From NCBI GenBank assembly GCA_026393835.1, contig JAPKZK010000147.1:41870-105869 (forward strand): a DNA stretch of 64,000 bases, in the 5' to 3' direction. Within the stretch, counting starts at the first letter, position 1; every line of letters starts with the position of its first letter. This DNA is from Candidatus Aminicenantota bacterium (lineage in GTDB: Bacteria; Acidobacteriota; Aminicenantia; UBA2199). The position numbers and the translations under genes are program-made. Shown piece by piece: positions 51,268 to 60,144 of this stretch. The notes under the pieces are model-generated. The model was not told the DNA's origin, did not search any database, and worked only from the letters and a program-made list of their open reading frames with translations.

Positions 51268-52218
51268 TTATCTTGCCTGCCCCCTTTTGTCCATTTTGTC
51301 CAGTTTGTCCAGTTTGTTTTTTGCCAGGGGTACAAACAATAACGGTATTTTACTCTGCTTGCTAATCCGGGGCGCGACACTGCCGGACCAAAACGCATCC
51401 ATGCCACACCTGGCATGAGTTCCCAATACGATTAAATCCGCCTGGAACCCCCGCGCTGTTTCAACGATAAGCGACGCCGGGTCCCCACGCAGTACCTCGA
51501 AGGTCGCGGTGAAACCACCCCGCGCCAACTCCCCTTGAAGTTTTACAAGATATTCCTCCGCCTCCTGTACCTCTATATCCAACATCTCGGAAGTAGCGCC
51601 CGGCATCATGCGCCGGCCGACCGCCAATTTACCCGGTAATGTTTCCATGGTGGGCACGACGATGAGCAGGTGCAATGCTGCGCCGCATGCTTTTGCAAAG
51701 GCCTTAGTCTTAATCAATCCCACCTCATGCTCGGCTTGACCGTCCAGGGGAACCAGCATACGCCGGCAATTAAACGAGGGGGCCGCGCCGTCCCGGTCGG
51801 GCTGAATAAGCAGGACCGGCGTTTTGCCCAATGCAATGACCTGCTGGGCAATATTCCCAAAAAACAAATCCCGCATCCCCTCGCGACCATGGGTACACAT
51901 TACCGCCAGGTCGGCGCCCAATTCTCCGATATGCCCGGCAATACTCCCGGCCACATTTTCTACCTCCGCGGTGTGAACATGATAATTGATTTTTGCATCA
52001 GCGGGAAACGCACGTCCGGCCACTTCGCGGAGATAGGATTCCGCCTCGTCCGGCTCTTTTAAATGCGCCTCGCCGTGAATTTCCCTGGGCGCGTTTTTTT
52101 CGATCACATGAACCAACGTGACCGAAGCCGACAGCAACTTCGCCATGGAGGCCGCCGCCGGTAATACGGCTTCGGCCAACCGCGAACCGTCCAATGGCAC
52201 CAATACATGTGTAAACAT
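51268..52218 (-). CDS. Tandem universal stress protein (UspA domains)
   Basis: About 316 residues from ATG 52218. A longer frame uses TTG inside the end of the upstream gene. Two UspA domains are visible. The first spans residues 1-140 (VLVPLDGSRLAEAVLP, then VMCTHGREGMRDLFFGNIA). The second spans about 155-300 (MLVPLDGQAEHEVGLI, then IVLGTHARCGMDAFWSGSVA). Both have the G-x2-G-x9-G(S/T)-like ATP loop in outline. It follows an NRAMP transporter by four bases, a pairing that suggests a metal or oxidative stress response. Confidence 0.88.
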   Translation of the reverse strand: MFTHVLVPLDGSRLAEAVLPAAASMAKLLSASVTLVHVIEKNAPREIHGEAHLKEPDEAESYLREVAGRAFPADAKINYHVHTAEVENVAGSIAGHIGELGADLAVMCTHGREGMRDLFFGNIAQQVIALGKTPVLLIQPDRDGAAPSFNCRRMLVPLDGQAEHEVGLIKTKAFAKACGAALHLLIVVPTMETLPGKLAVGRRMMPGATSEMLDIEVQEAEEYLVKLQGELARGGFTATFEVLRGDPASLIVETARGFQADLIVLGTHARCGMDAFWSGSVAPRISKQSKIPLLFVPLAKNKLDKLDKMDKRGQAR

Positions 52219-52222
52219 CGGC

Positions 52223-53530
52223 TTACCCCCCAATAATGGTTTGATATATAAGATAAATATTCAACGCGACGATTAAAGCCGCGATAAGCGTCAACAAAAC
52301 CGTGGTGATGCGCCGGTTCACCAATATTCCCATAATATCGACCCTGCGCGTAAACAACACCAGCGGTATGATGGCAAAAGGTAGTCCAAAACTTAACATC
52401 ACCTGGCTTAACACCAGCGTGCGCGTGGGGTCCAACCCGATGGCAATCACCACCAGCGACGGCAGCATTGTGACCAGGCGGCGCAGCCACACCGGGATAT
52501 GTTTTTTCAAAAAACCCTGCATAATGACTTGCCCGGCGCTGGTGCCCACGGTGGAAGAAGATAGCCCGGCAGCCAGGAGCGATAACCCGAAAAACCACTG
52601 GGCCCCACGCCCCAGGAGGGGTTCCAGTGTGCGGTGGGCTTCCTCGATGGTTCCGATGTGGGTCAGTCCGCCTTTATGGAAAGTAGAAGCGGCCATGATC
52701 AACATGGCGGCATTCACCAGGCTGGCCACGCTCATGGCAATAATGACATCGATAAGCTCGAAACGAAAAAGACGGCGCAGGCGAACGGGATTCTTTACTT
52801 TGATCCGTCCCTGGGTCAGGGCGGAATGTAAAAAAATGGCGTGGGGCATTACGGTAGCCCCCAGGATCCCGGTAGCCAACAACACGCTCTCGGCGCCGGA
52901 AAACTGCGGCGTGAATGCGTGATGCAAAACATCCCCCCAGGCGGGCTTGTCCAGGATGGTTTCCACCAGGTAGCAAACTGAGATAATCCCTAACATGATG
53001 GTGATAACCGCCTCCAGGGGGCGGAACCCGTAACGTTCGAGCCCCAGGATTAAAAACGTGGCCACGGCGGTTAATAAGCCGCCGTAAATAAGGGGTATCC
53101 CCAACAGGAGGTTAAAACCCAGGGCCGCGCCCAGGAACTCGGCCAGGTCCGTGGCCATGGCGACGATTTCCATGATGATCCACATCGTAAAAGAGACGGG
53201 CCGTGGAAAATGCATACGGCAATGCTCGGCCAGGTTATGGCCGGTGGCGATGCCTAGTTTTGCCGACAAGGTTTGTATGAGCATGGCCATGAGGTTGCTG
53301 AGCACGATGACCCAGAGGAGGGTATAGCCGAATTTTGCACCGCCCTGGATATTGGCGGCAAAATTTCCCGGGTCCACATAAGCGACGCTGGCAATAAATG
53401 CGGGCCCCAGGAAAGGTAATAAGTTGACTAACCGGCCTGCTTTTTTTTTGCCTGACAGGATTTCCTGTGCGGCGGAGACGGTGGCTTTATCTCCCGATTT
53501 AAATTCCTTGTGCTTATTTAAGGATTCCAT
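52223..53530 (-). CDS. mntH: NRAMP-family Mn2+/divalent metal transporter
   Basis: A 435-residue protein with about eleven transmembrane helices. The metal-site motifs are conserved: DPGNFA in helix 1 (VAYVDPGNFAANIQGG) and the helix-6 MPHAIFLHSAL. It imports Mn2+ or Fe2+ using the proton gradient. The -10 box (53537-53542) is six bases before ATG, again predicting a leaderless transcript. It is co-transcribed with the tandem UspA gene. An MntR site is not evident. Confidence 0.92.
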   Translation of the reverse strand: MESLNKHKEFKSGDKATVSAAQEILSGKKKAGRLVNLLPFLGPAFIASVAYVDPGNFAANIQGGAKFGYTLLWVIVLSNLMAMLIQTLSAKLGIATGHNLAEHCRMHFPRPVSFTMWIIMEIVAMATDLAEFLGAALGFNLLLGIPLIYGGLLTAVATFLILGLERYGFRPLEAVITIMLGIISVCYLVETILDKPAWGDVLHHAFTPQFSGAESVLLATGILGATVMPHAIFLHSALTQGRIKVKNPVRLRRLFRFELIDVIIAMSVASLVNAAMLIMAASTFHKGGLTHIGTIEEAHRTLEPLLGRGAQWFFGLSLLAAGLSSSTVGTSAGQVIMQGFLKKHIPVWLRRLVTMLPSLVVIAIGLDPTRTLVLSQVMLSFGLPFAIIPLVLFTRRVDIMGILVNRRITTVLLTLIAALIVALNIYLIYQTIIGG

Positions 53531-53536
53531 GTCCCG

Positions 53537-53542
53537 ATTATA
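53537..53542 (-). promoter_or_regulatory. -10 element of the NRAMP-UspA operon, leaderless geometry
   Basis: A perfect TATAAT on the minus strand, six bases (CGGGAC) before the ATG. The -35 region is weak (TGGCCA at 18 bases). The adjacent gap to 53679 has a TTCGAATTTCGGATTTCGTG-type dispersed repeat. Confidence 0.55.
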
Positions 53543-53679
53543 TCATAAAAATGTCCCCGGTGGCCAGTTTTTTTCATCATTCATCAATTAGAGTTTGGGT
53601 CCTTTGAATTTGTTTCGTATTTCGAATTTCGGATTTCGTGCTTCGAATTTATCTTCTTCCTGGTTCCGGCTTGTCCGGG

Positions 53680-55056
53680 CTATGCGAATAGGTTGTTCCA
53701 GGTTTTTCTATTTTCCCGGCTTATATGGACGTATATTTCCAGGGAGAGTTTGGCGATATGCCGGGTAAATTGGCAATCCAGGTCATCTTTAATGGCAATA
53801 TTCCCGTGGGATACTTCGCTTAAATAAGGGCAGCCGCCGCCGCACAGGTACCGGGCCCAGCAATTTTGACAGCCGGGTTTACCGCCGGCATGGTTTTCCC
53901 GGAAACGGGCGCTTAAATTTTTATCGTATTCGCCGGCGCCGACATTGCCCATGATGTAGTTTTTTATACCCACGAATTTGTAGCAAGGGTACAGGCTGCC
54001 GTCCGGGGAAACGGCAGCGGTTTGACGACCCGCGCCGCAGCGGTGACCGGACCTGTTTCTGCGGTGTAACCGTTCCAGGACCTGGAAAAAATTGCGCAAA
54101 ATAAAGTGATTTCCTTTCAGCAATTCTTCTTTATAAAATTCCGCAATTTTGTCGAACTCCTCTTTTATTATTTCCATATCCCCCCCATCGATGGCCCAGG
54201 TTTCATTCTTCCCGGCGGCGGGTTCAAGATAAATACAGCGGAAACCCATCCGGTAGAGATGAAAAAGGGTCCGGCTGCAATGGCGAGTTTCTTTTGTGAT
54301 GGTGGCGCGGGCATTGACGGTTGGATGGTGTTTTAAAAGTTGGGTGTCGTGTAATCGTTGGACCAGGGTGCGATAAGAGCCGCGGCCGTTCCTGAACTTC
54401 CGGGCGTGATCGTGCGCGGCCCGGTCGCCGTCGATACTGAGACCGATGCCGAAATGATCCTGGGCCAGGTAGGCGACATTCTGAGCGGTGAAAAGGGCGC
54501 CATTGGTAGAGATATTGGGGCGAATCTTTTTCCCTAATTGCCGACCTTTTTCTTGCGCATAAGCCACTGTGGATTGAACCACGGGGAAATTTAAAAAAGG
54601 TTCGCCGCCGTCGAAATTGAGGATTAGGGTTTGGCGGCTGCCGGATTCCCGCAGGAAAAAGTCCACGGCCTGCCGGGCAGTGGTTTCGGTCATTACCCGG
54701 TCCGGGCCGCCGAAGTTACCCCCCCGGGCGTAGCAATAGGTGCAATTCAAGTTGCATTGGTGGGAAACCTGGAGGTACATTTCTTCCAATCCTTTATCCG
54801 ATACTTTACCCGGCGCCGCCGGTTCGATTTTTCCCAGGGGAAGTATTTTATGCTTTTGCAAATACGTAAGCAGGGATGTTATTTTCTCAGCGGGATATTC
54901 GTCCGAGAGTTCCCGTGTTATTTGAGCGCTGTCCAGGGAAGGGGCCAGCGCAAGGATATCCCGCAGCAGGGGATTATGTTGATAAACCCCGCCGCTTTCG
55001 GGATCGTAAAAATACGTTTCGTTTCCATAGGAAAAATCGTAAATGTCGTTTCTCAT
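53680..55056 (-). CDS. Radical SAM/SPASM peptide maturase, member 1
   Basis: A 458-residue protein. The N-terminal about 80 residues look like a PqqD-type winged-helix recognition element (YFYDPESGGVYQHNPLLRDI). The radical SAM core has Cys101, Cys105 and Cys108 in CNLNCTYC. A C-terminal SPASM region binds auxiliary clusters (SPDGSLYPCYKFVG, then CQNCWARYLCGGGCPY and a final DDLDC). Enzymes of this layout modify ribosomal peptides by thioether, C-C or similar cross-links. The gene follows a 42-residue putative precursor by 143 bases and is the last of the operon. Confidence 0.9.
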   Translation of the reverse strand: MRNDIYDFSYGNETYFYDPESGGVYQHNPLLRDILALAPSLDSAQITRELSDEYPAEKITSLLTYLQKHKILPLGKIEPAAPGKVSDKGLEEMYLQVSHQCNLNCTYCYARGGNFGGPDRVMTETTARQAVDFFLRESGSRQTLILNFDGGEPFLNFPVVQSTVAYAQEKGRQLGKKIRPNISTNGALFTAQNVAYLAQDHFGIGLSIDGDRAAHDHARKFRNGRGSYRTLVQRLHDTQLLKHHPTVNARATITKETRHCSRTLFHLYRMGFRCIYLEPAAGKNETWAIDGGDMEIIKEEFDKIAEFYKEELLKGNHFILRNFFQVLERLHRRNRSGHRCGAGRQTAAVSPDGSLYPCYKFVGIKNYIMGNVGAGEYDKNLSARFRENHAGGKPGCQNCWARYLCGGGCPYLSEVSHGNIAIKDDLDCQFTRHIAKLSLEIYVHISRENRKTWNNLFA

Positions 55057-55095
55057 TACATATTAACCCGTTAATTAATCCGCTTAAAAAAGAGA

Positions 55096-55398
55096 CCGGG
55101 GCAAAGACCGTTGGTGTAAGTTATAAGCAGCGTTTGGGACTTCCGGATAGGTTATCTTAAGAGCAAGTACTTACCGGTTTCTTCCTTATCGATGAATTAT
55201 TAGATAAGGCAGGTGCGTACCGGCAGATAATCATAGTCGATCAAAGGCCAGGAGTTGCAGTGGCCTTCCTGTTCGGATTGTTCCCCATCGTTCAACAGCA
55301 CGATGGCTTCTTGTTTTTTTTCTTCCATGGTTTCCTCCATTCATTTTTTTAATTTACTTTTTTTAATTTTAACTTACACTTCACGGTCTTTGCCCCGG
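55096..55398. repeat. Inverted repeats flanking the putative precursor gene
   Basis: Left arm 55096-55122 (CCGGGGCAAAGACCGT, then GTGTAAGTT) and right arm 55371-55398 are complementary over 16 and 9 bases with a small internal mismatch. A second complementary pair, GTTTGGGAC (55132-55140) and GTCCCAAAC (55419-55427), lies close by. In the minus-strand mRNA the arms fall in the 5' and 3' flanks of the 42-residue gene, so they could form a long-range stem or pseudoknot around it. The nearby gaps hold no other gene. Confidence 0.7.
55200..55328 (-). CDS. Putative ribosomal peptide precursor for the radical SAM operon (42 residues)
   Basis: A small minus-strand frame with a good ribosome site (TGGAGGAAACC before ATG 55328) and a double TAA stop. 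The first about 20 residues are acidic and leader-like (MEEKKQEAIVLLNDGEQSEQ). The last about 22 form a candidate core with two Cys at positions 24 and 40, one Trp at 27, two Tyr in DYDY (31-34), and a hydrophobic end. It lies between two SPASM radical SAM genes of the same orientation and is flanked by inverted repeats. No homologue is recognised. The precursor role is inferred from size, position and composition. Confidence 0.68.
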   Translation of the reverse strand: MEEKKQEAIVLLNDGEQSEQEGHCNSWPLIDYDYLPVRTCLI

Positions 55399-55436
55399 AA
55401 GGTTTTATATCTGTGAATGTCCCAAACACTTGCATT

Positions 55437-56816
55437 TTAAATGACCTCATTCAATAGAGATTTGTCCCGGGCCAGGATTTTTGCATAAATCATGATGGAC
55501 AATTCTTTTTCGTATTTATATATTTCGCAGCTAACATCATAAGGGTTTTTGATATCGCCGTTGACATATTCGGCCTCCACCAGGCACCCCCCGCCGCACA
55601 GGTATTTGGCCCAGCAGCGCCGGCATTTTTCTTTACTAGCGACATGGTTATCCAGGAAAATACGACGTTTTTCATCATCCATCCCGCTTTGTAAATTCCC
55701 CAGCCGGTATTTTTCATTCCCCACCAACCGGTGGCAGGGATATATGTCTTCATGGGGATCGACGGATATAAATGATCGCGCGGCGCCGCAGCCATAATGA
55801 AGTACTTTTGCATTGTGCAGGTTCCTGAGATTATCGGTAAAATTGGAAAAGCATACTAATTCGCCTTTGTTAAAGAGGGAATCCAGGAAGAATTCGGCTG
55901 TTTTATCATATTCTTCTTTCAGGGTTTGGAGGTGTTGGGGGCGGAAGGCGTACTCACCGGGGATGCCCGTGGCCGGGAAAGCGGCAATGCGAATGACCCC
56001 CAGGCGGTGGAGCAGCTCGACATTGTCTTTTAAATTGAGATTTCGGGGCGTTATGGTGATACGCGAGGCAAATTCCACGCCCTTTTTCTTTAATTTTTCA
56101 ATCCCCTCCATCATATCCTGGTAAGCGCCTTTTCTATTTTTATAGGGACGCAATTCGTCCTGGATGGCTTCTGCCCCATCCAGGCTGACCTGGGGCGAGA
56201 ATTTGAGCCTTGAAAAAAAATCCGCGATTTCATCCGTAACCAGGGTCGCATTGGTGCCGATGTTAAATCGTATGTGTTTTCCTTTTTTTTCTCCTTTGTC
56301 CCTGGCATACAAGGTCGCCTCTTTAATGACCTTAAAATTGATGAGGGGTTCGCCGCCGTCGTAATTGATACAGAGTTCTTTTTTATTGTCTGTATGATCG
56401 ATGAAGTAATCGACGGTTTTTTGCGCGGTTTCCAATGACATGAGTTTATCCTGTCCGCCGAAATTCCCACCCCTGGCGTAGCAATACCGGCATGCCAGGT
56501 TACAGTGGTGCGATATCTGCATGTCCAGTGTATCCGGGAACTGGGTCTCCGTTGGGTTAAACGTCTTCTCTTCAGCGGTAAGTAAACCCAATTTCTCTAA
56601 CATGCTCAAATCGCCGGCAATTTCTTCCACCGGGAAGCGGGTACCCATGTCCAGGGTAATTTGTTCAGCCGGCTGCCCTTCTTGCAGTAGTTCGATAACA
56701 CGCATCATCCGCTGGTTGATTTTGTAAACCCTGGAGCCGGGGATGTTTAGAACAAACTGTTCACCCCAGACATTGAAAGTGTGCAAATGGGGTAAATGTT
56801 TAGGATTCATGGACAT
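55437..56816 (-). CDS. Radical SAM/SPASM peptide maturase, member 2
   Basis: A 459-residue protein from ATG 56816. AAGGAGG lies seven bases upstream of that codon, whereas the longer frame to 56897 has no ribosome site and overlaps more of the preceding gene. The N-terminal about 85 residues form a PqqD-like domain. The radical SAM motif has Cys105, Cys109 and Cys112 (CNLACRYC), followed by a YDGGEPLINF motif. The SPASM part has HEDIYPCHRLVG, CRRCWAKYLCGGGC and a late DVSC. It is clearly paralogous to member 1 (shared CYARGGNFGG). It overlaps the end of member 3 by 17 bases and precedes the precursor by 108 bases. Confidence 0.9.
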   Translation of the reverse strand: MSMNPKHLPHLHTFNVWGEQFVLNIPGSRVYKINQRMMRVIELLQEGQPAEQITLDMGTRFPVEEIAGDLSMLEKLGLLTAEEKTFNPTETQFPDTLDMQISHHCNLACRYCYARGGNFGGQDKLMSLETAQKTVDYFIDHTDNKKELCINYDGGEPLINFKVIKEATLYARDKGEKKGKHIRFNIGTNATLVTDEIADFFSRLKFSPQVSLDGAEAIQDELRPYKNRKGAYQDMMEGIEKLKKKGVEFASRITITPRNLNLKDNVELLHRLGVIRIAAFPATGIPGEYAFRPQHLQTLKEEYDKTAEFFLDSLFNKGELVCFSNFTDNLRNLHNAKVLHYGCGAARSFISVDPHEDIYPCHRLVGNEKYRLGNLQSGMDDEKRRIFLDNHVASKEKCRRCWAKYLCGGGCLVEAEYVNGDIKNPYDVSCEIYKYEKELSIMIYAKILARDKSLLNEVI

Positions 56817-58239
56817 TGTGCGCCTCCTTGTTTTGATTTTGGGGCATTGTCTTTTTCCTTTTTTTAAGAATAGAATAAACCCCCATGGCGATTTCAAAAT
56901 CGTTTTTGTTGAGCTTGCACTGGTCGTTCACGGGTTTTTTCAAATCATGGTAGCGGTTGAATGAATAAAAGGGACACCACCCGCCGCATAGGCTCCGGGC
57001 CCAGCAAGCGCGGCAGGTTTCGCTGTTGGCGGCCCGCATCTGTTTAAAGGTTTCCCGGCAACTCCTGTCCAGGTTCGTTAAAACGTTGCCCATATAAAAA
57101 GCGGTTTCTCCTATAAAATGATCGCAGGGTAAGATATTGCCGTCCGCGTCTACGGTTAATTTCATATATGCCGCGCCGCAATTGATTTCACGCTTTTCTT
57201 TTTTTTCCAGTTTTTCAAAAATCCAGGCAAAATCGATGGGTGGTTTTTCCCGGAACATCATCCCATTATCCAGGAAGTATGCGGCCATCTCTTCAAATTG
57301 CCTGTTATATATATCGATGCTGTCGCAGTTCCCGTCGCCCACGTCGCCGCCAGCGGGAATGATCAGTTGACCGTTGCCGGATATGGCCGGGAGGATATTA
57401 AAATTCGGGCTTCCCAAATCCAGCAGCGATTGAGCGATATCTTTCATGGGTATGTCGAAACTGTGCATCACGGATAATGTCCGGGTGCCGTCGGCTTTTT
57501 CTTTCATTTTGGTAAAGGCGGGGAATACTTTGGCAAAAGAACCTGAGCCGTCTGCGTATACGCGATTTTCATCATGAATCTCCCGGCGGCCGTCGAGGCT
57601 CACCATAATGTTCACTTTGTTCAGGGCTAAAAATTCGATGGCTTCATCGGTCAACAGGGCGCCGTTGGTGGTCATGGTATATTTGATGTTTTTTTGAAGT
57701 TCCTCGGCCTTGCGGTTGGCATAGGGGATAATGGTTTTGATCAAATCGAACCGCAGCATGGGTTCGCCGCCATAAAATGAGATCGCCAGGTCGTCGACTT
57801 TATTCGCTTCCCGGAAAAGTAAATCCACGGCTGCCCGGGCCACGGCTTCACTCATATTCTTTTTTTGGATATTTCCCGTATACCGGGTATAGCAATAACG
57901 GCAATTTAAATTACAGTCCTGGCTTACAAAAAGAACCAACCGTTTGATCCCATCATCCGGGATCTCGCCTTGCTGTTCCAGCGCCCCCCGGATCGGCAGA
58001 CGATGTCCTACCAGGTTTAATTTTATCAATTGCCCCAAAACATCCGAAACATCTTTGGGGGGAAACCGGTTTGCCAGGGCCGCGACCACTTGTTCCGGGG
58101 TTTTCCCGTCCACTTGCTCAAAAATTTCTTTGGTCAGCCGGTTAATTTCGAAAAGGTGCATGTCATTGACATCATAAGCAAGGTCTTGATTGAGCTTAGT
58201 GAACACATGAATTTCTTTCTTTTTTAATACTTCCGCCAT
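56800..58239 (-). CDS. Radical SAM/SPASM peptide maturase, member 3
   Basis: About 479 residues from ATG 58239 (a GTG at 58263 is the alternative; AAGGAG lies between them). An N-terminal recognition-like domain comes first. The radical SAM motif has Cys109, Cys113 and Cys116 (CNLNCRYC), then SFYGGEPMLRFD. The SPASM part has ADGNILPCDHFIG, CRACWARSLCGGWCPF and a VNDQC end. More diverged than members 1 and 2, since the CYTRYTG segment lacks the ARGGNFGG signature. Sits four bases after the pseudo-enzyme gene. Confidence 0.9.
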   Translation of the reverse strand: MAEVLKKKEIHVFTKLNQDLAYDVNDMHLFEINRLTKEIFEQVDGKTPEQVVAALANRFPPKDVSDVLGQLIKLNLVGHRLPIRGALEQQGEIPDDGIKRLVLFVSQDCNLNCRYCYTRYTGNIQKKNMSEAVARAAVDLLFREANKVDDLAISFYGGEPMLRFDLIKTIIPYANRKAEELQKNIKYTMTTNGALLTDEAIEFLALNKVNIMVSLDGRREIHDENRVYADGSGSFAKVFPAFTKMKEKADGTRTLSVMHSFDIPMKDIAQSLLDLGSPNFNILPAISGNGQLIIPAGGDVGDGNCDSIDIYNRQFEEMAAYFLDNGMMFREKPPIDFAWIFEKLEKKEKREINCGAAYMKLTVDADGNILPCDHFIGETAFYMGNVLTNLDRSCRETFKQMRAANSETCRACWARSLCGGWCPFYSFNRYHDLKKPVNDQCKLNKNDFEIAMGVYSILKKRKKTMPQNQNKEAHNVHES

Positions 58240-58243
58240 TTTG

Positions 58244-60019
58244 TTAATTTTTTCTCCTTCCACTTATATCGAATATTACGCCGCCGATATGTACCAGCGT
58301 TGAAAGTGCGGCGATGAGCCTGTTCACAAGCGTCCACCGTTTATTATCGAGATTAAGGGAATGCGTCCCTTTTTGTACGGAGATCACTTTTCCGCTGATT
58401 TCCTCCAGTGTGACGATGGAACCTTTTACCTGGCGATCTCCCTTTTCCAGCACATACCACCGGCCTTTTTTCTTATATTTCCGGATCACCCGGTGGCAGG
58501 TAGCGGGTTTGCCGAAACATACGATATCACCGGTTTTTATTTTTTCTCCCGTCGATGGCCGCAATGGTCGCACCACCACCCGGTCGCCTTCTTTTAGAAA
58601 AGGTCGCATGCTGGAACCCTTTACGGTTAAGCGCCGTATTATTCCGTCTTGCGGTATTTTTCCCGGCGCCGCCGCTTCCCAGCGGTAGGGCATTATGTCC
58701 TTCATCCGGTTAGCGACGCCGATAATCCGTGTCTTTTGTTTCAGGTCCAGTTGTTGGTAGAGGAACATCGCATATTCGGCCATTTCTTTAGCGAATTCGC
58801 ATTCCGCCTGGGTTTCCCCATTGGCGGCCGGCGCCGGGCCGCCGCCGCAGAGATACCGGACGCCGCAGTTGCGACATGTTTCTTTATTCTCCACGCGGCG
58901 AAGACATATTTGTTCCCGCCTGGCCCGGTCCAGGCCGTCAAACACGCTGCCCAGTTTAAATGAATCGTTAGCGACCGCTTTATGGCAGGGGTATATGTCG
59001 CCGCCGGCGGAAACGGCAAGATAATTCAACCCGGCGCGGCAGCCGGACCGTATTTTCGCGGAGGTCATCACGGCATGGATAAGGGGGATGTTATTGATAA
59101 CATTTATAGAGTTCCTGCCGTTATTAGCCGATAGATCGTATAAATATTGTTTAAGGGTTGGGGGGACGGAGACCTGCGCCCCCGGGGGGCAATCGATTCC
59201 CGGGCCTTTCCCATTGGCCGCGCACCGGGGGCATAAGAAATCCAGGTATATCATTAAAAATCCAATTTTATCCAGGTTGGTTAATATCCCGTTAAGAGAA
59301 GATATGGCCCGTGAATCCAGGCTTAAGGCGACGATGGCGTTTTTAAAGAGCGGGGCCATTTGTTGGTGTAAATCCCGGGCGGCCGCGTCGCTTAAGTCCT
59401 GATCGATATCCCCGGTACATCGACCGGGCGTGATATCGATTTCGAGTCGCAAGTCATGGGAAATGCAAAAACGGGCGCATTGGCGCGAGAGAGGGAATTG
59501 GGCAGTATTAAGGATAAAGGTTATTTTTTTGTGATATTTTTCCCCTTGTTCCCTGGCATATATGATGGCTTCTTCGATGGCGGATAACGATTTTTCAAAT
59601 TCGTCCGTGATAAGAACCAGGCGGCATTCTTCATTTTCGCCCGACTCACGTATTAACAGGTCTATGGAATGCCGGATGATTTGGCTGGGCATCGGCGTTC
59701 CCCGGTCCGTATCCCGGAGGCGAAGTCCCATACCTGTGACCGGTATGGATTCGACTTCAGCGGTTATTTGACCGGCATCCGAGGCCAGGTCCCGGATGTT
59801 CCGGGAGATGAATTTGTTTTTCGTTAATGAATCGAGGGCATCTTTTAATTGAAGGGCGTCGTACTGGCCGGCTAGTTTATCATAATGGGGAAAGACGCCG
59901 ATGACATCCCAGGTTACTCTATTCATTTTAAAGAAAAGTGAATTACCGACGTCCAGGCCGAAATAGTCATCCCCATGTTGGAACCTGTAAATTTCTTTCA
60001 GGCAAAGTCTGTTATCCAT
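58244..60019 (-). CDS. Radical SAM-like pseudoenzyme with SPASM tail fused to an S26-type signal peptidase domain
   Basis: A 591-residue protein, the first gene of the operon. The N-terminal about 100 residues match the PqqD-like domain of its paralogues. Where they have CxxxCxxC, this protein reads GMGLRLRDTDRGTPMPS, with no cysteines, so the catalytic 4Fe-4S cluster is lost. A SPASM-like region is retained (GGDIYPCHKAV, then CRNCGVRYLCGGG). From about residue 460 an S24/S26 peptidase domain follows: GSSMRPFLKEGDRVVV with the Ser nucleophile, GDIVCFGKP, CHRVI and VLEKGD. The peptidase could remove the leader after modification while the dead SAM core binds substrate. No clear ribosome site. 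The operon promoter is at 60145-60174. Confidence 0.82.
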   Translation of the reverse strand: MDNRLCLKEIYRFQHGDDYFGLDVGNSLFFKMNRVTWDVIGVFPHYDKLAGQYDALQLKDALDSLTKNKFISRNIRDLASDAGQITAEVESIPVTGMGLRLRDTDRGTPMPSQIIRHSIDLLIRESGENEECRLVLITDEFEKSLSAIEEAIIYAREQGEKYHKKITFILNTAQFPLSRQCARFCISHDLRLEIDITPGRCTGDIDQDLSDAAARDLHQQMAPLFKNAIVALSLDSRAISSLNGILTNLDKIGFLMIYLDFLCPRCAANGKGPGIDCPPGAQVSVPPTLKQYLYDLSANNGRNSINVINNIPLIHAVMTSAKIRSGCRAGLNYLAVSAGGDIYPCHKAVANDSFKLGSVFDGLDRARREQICLRRVENKETCRNCGVRYLCGGGPAPAANGETQAECEFAKEMAEYAMFLYQQLDLKQKTRIIGVANRMKDIMPYRWEAAAPGKIPQDGIIRRLTVKGSSMRPFLKEGDRVVVRPLRPSTGEKIKTGDIVCFGKPATCHRVIRKYKKKGRWYVLEKGDRQVKGSIVTLEEISGKVISVQKGTHSLNLDNKRWTLVNRLIAALSTLVHIGGVIFDISGRRKN

Positions 60020-60144
60020 GGATTACATACTCATTACATGCTTGCGAACTTGCATCTTCACATTTACTTTCACTTTAACCTACAGACATCCTGGCGTTGG
60101 CGCCGTTTAAAATCGGCCTTTTTTATTGTCAGAAGATAAGGGAT

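Noticed and set aside
60020..60075. Short frame (about 16 codons, from GTG) ending just before the pseudo-SAM start, considered as a leader peptide or second precursor.
   Set aside because: No ribosome site, no Cys or leader-like features, and its codons look like repetitive A/G-rich leader sequence.
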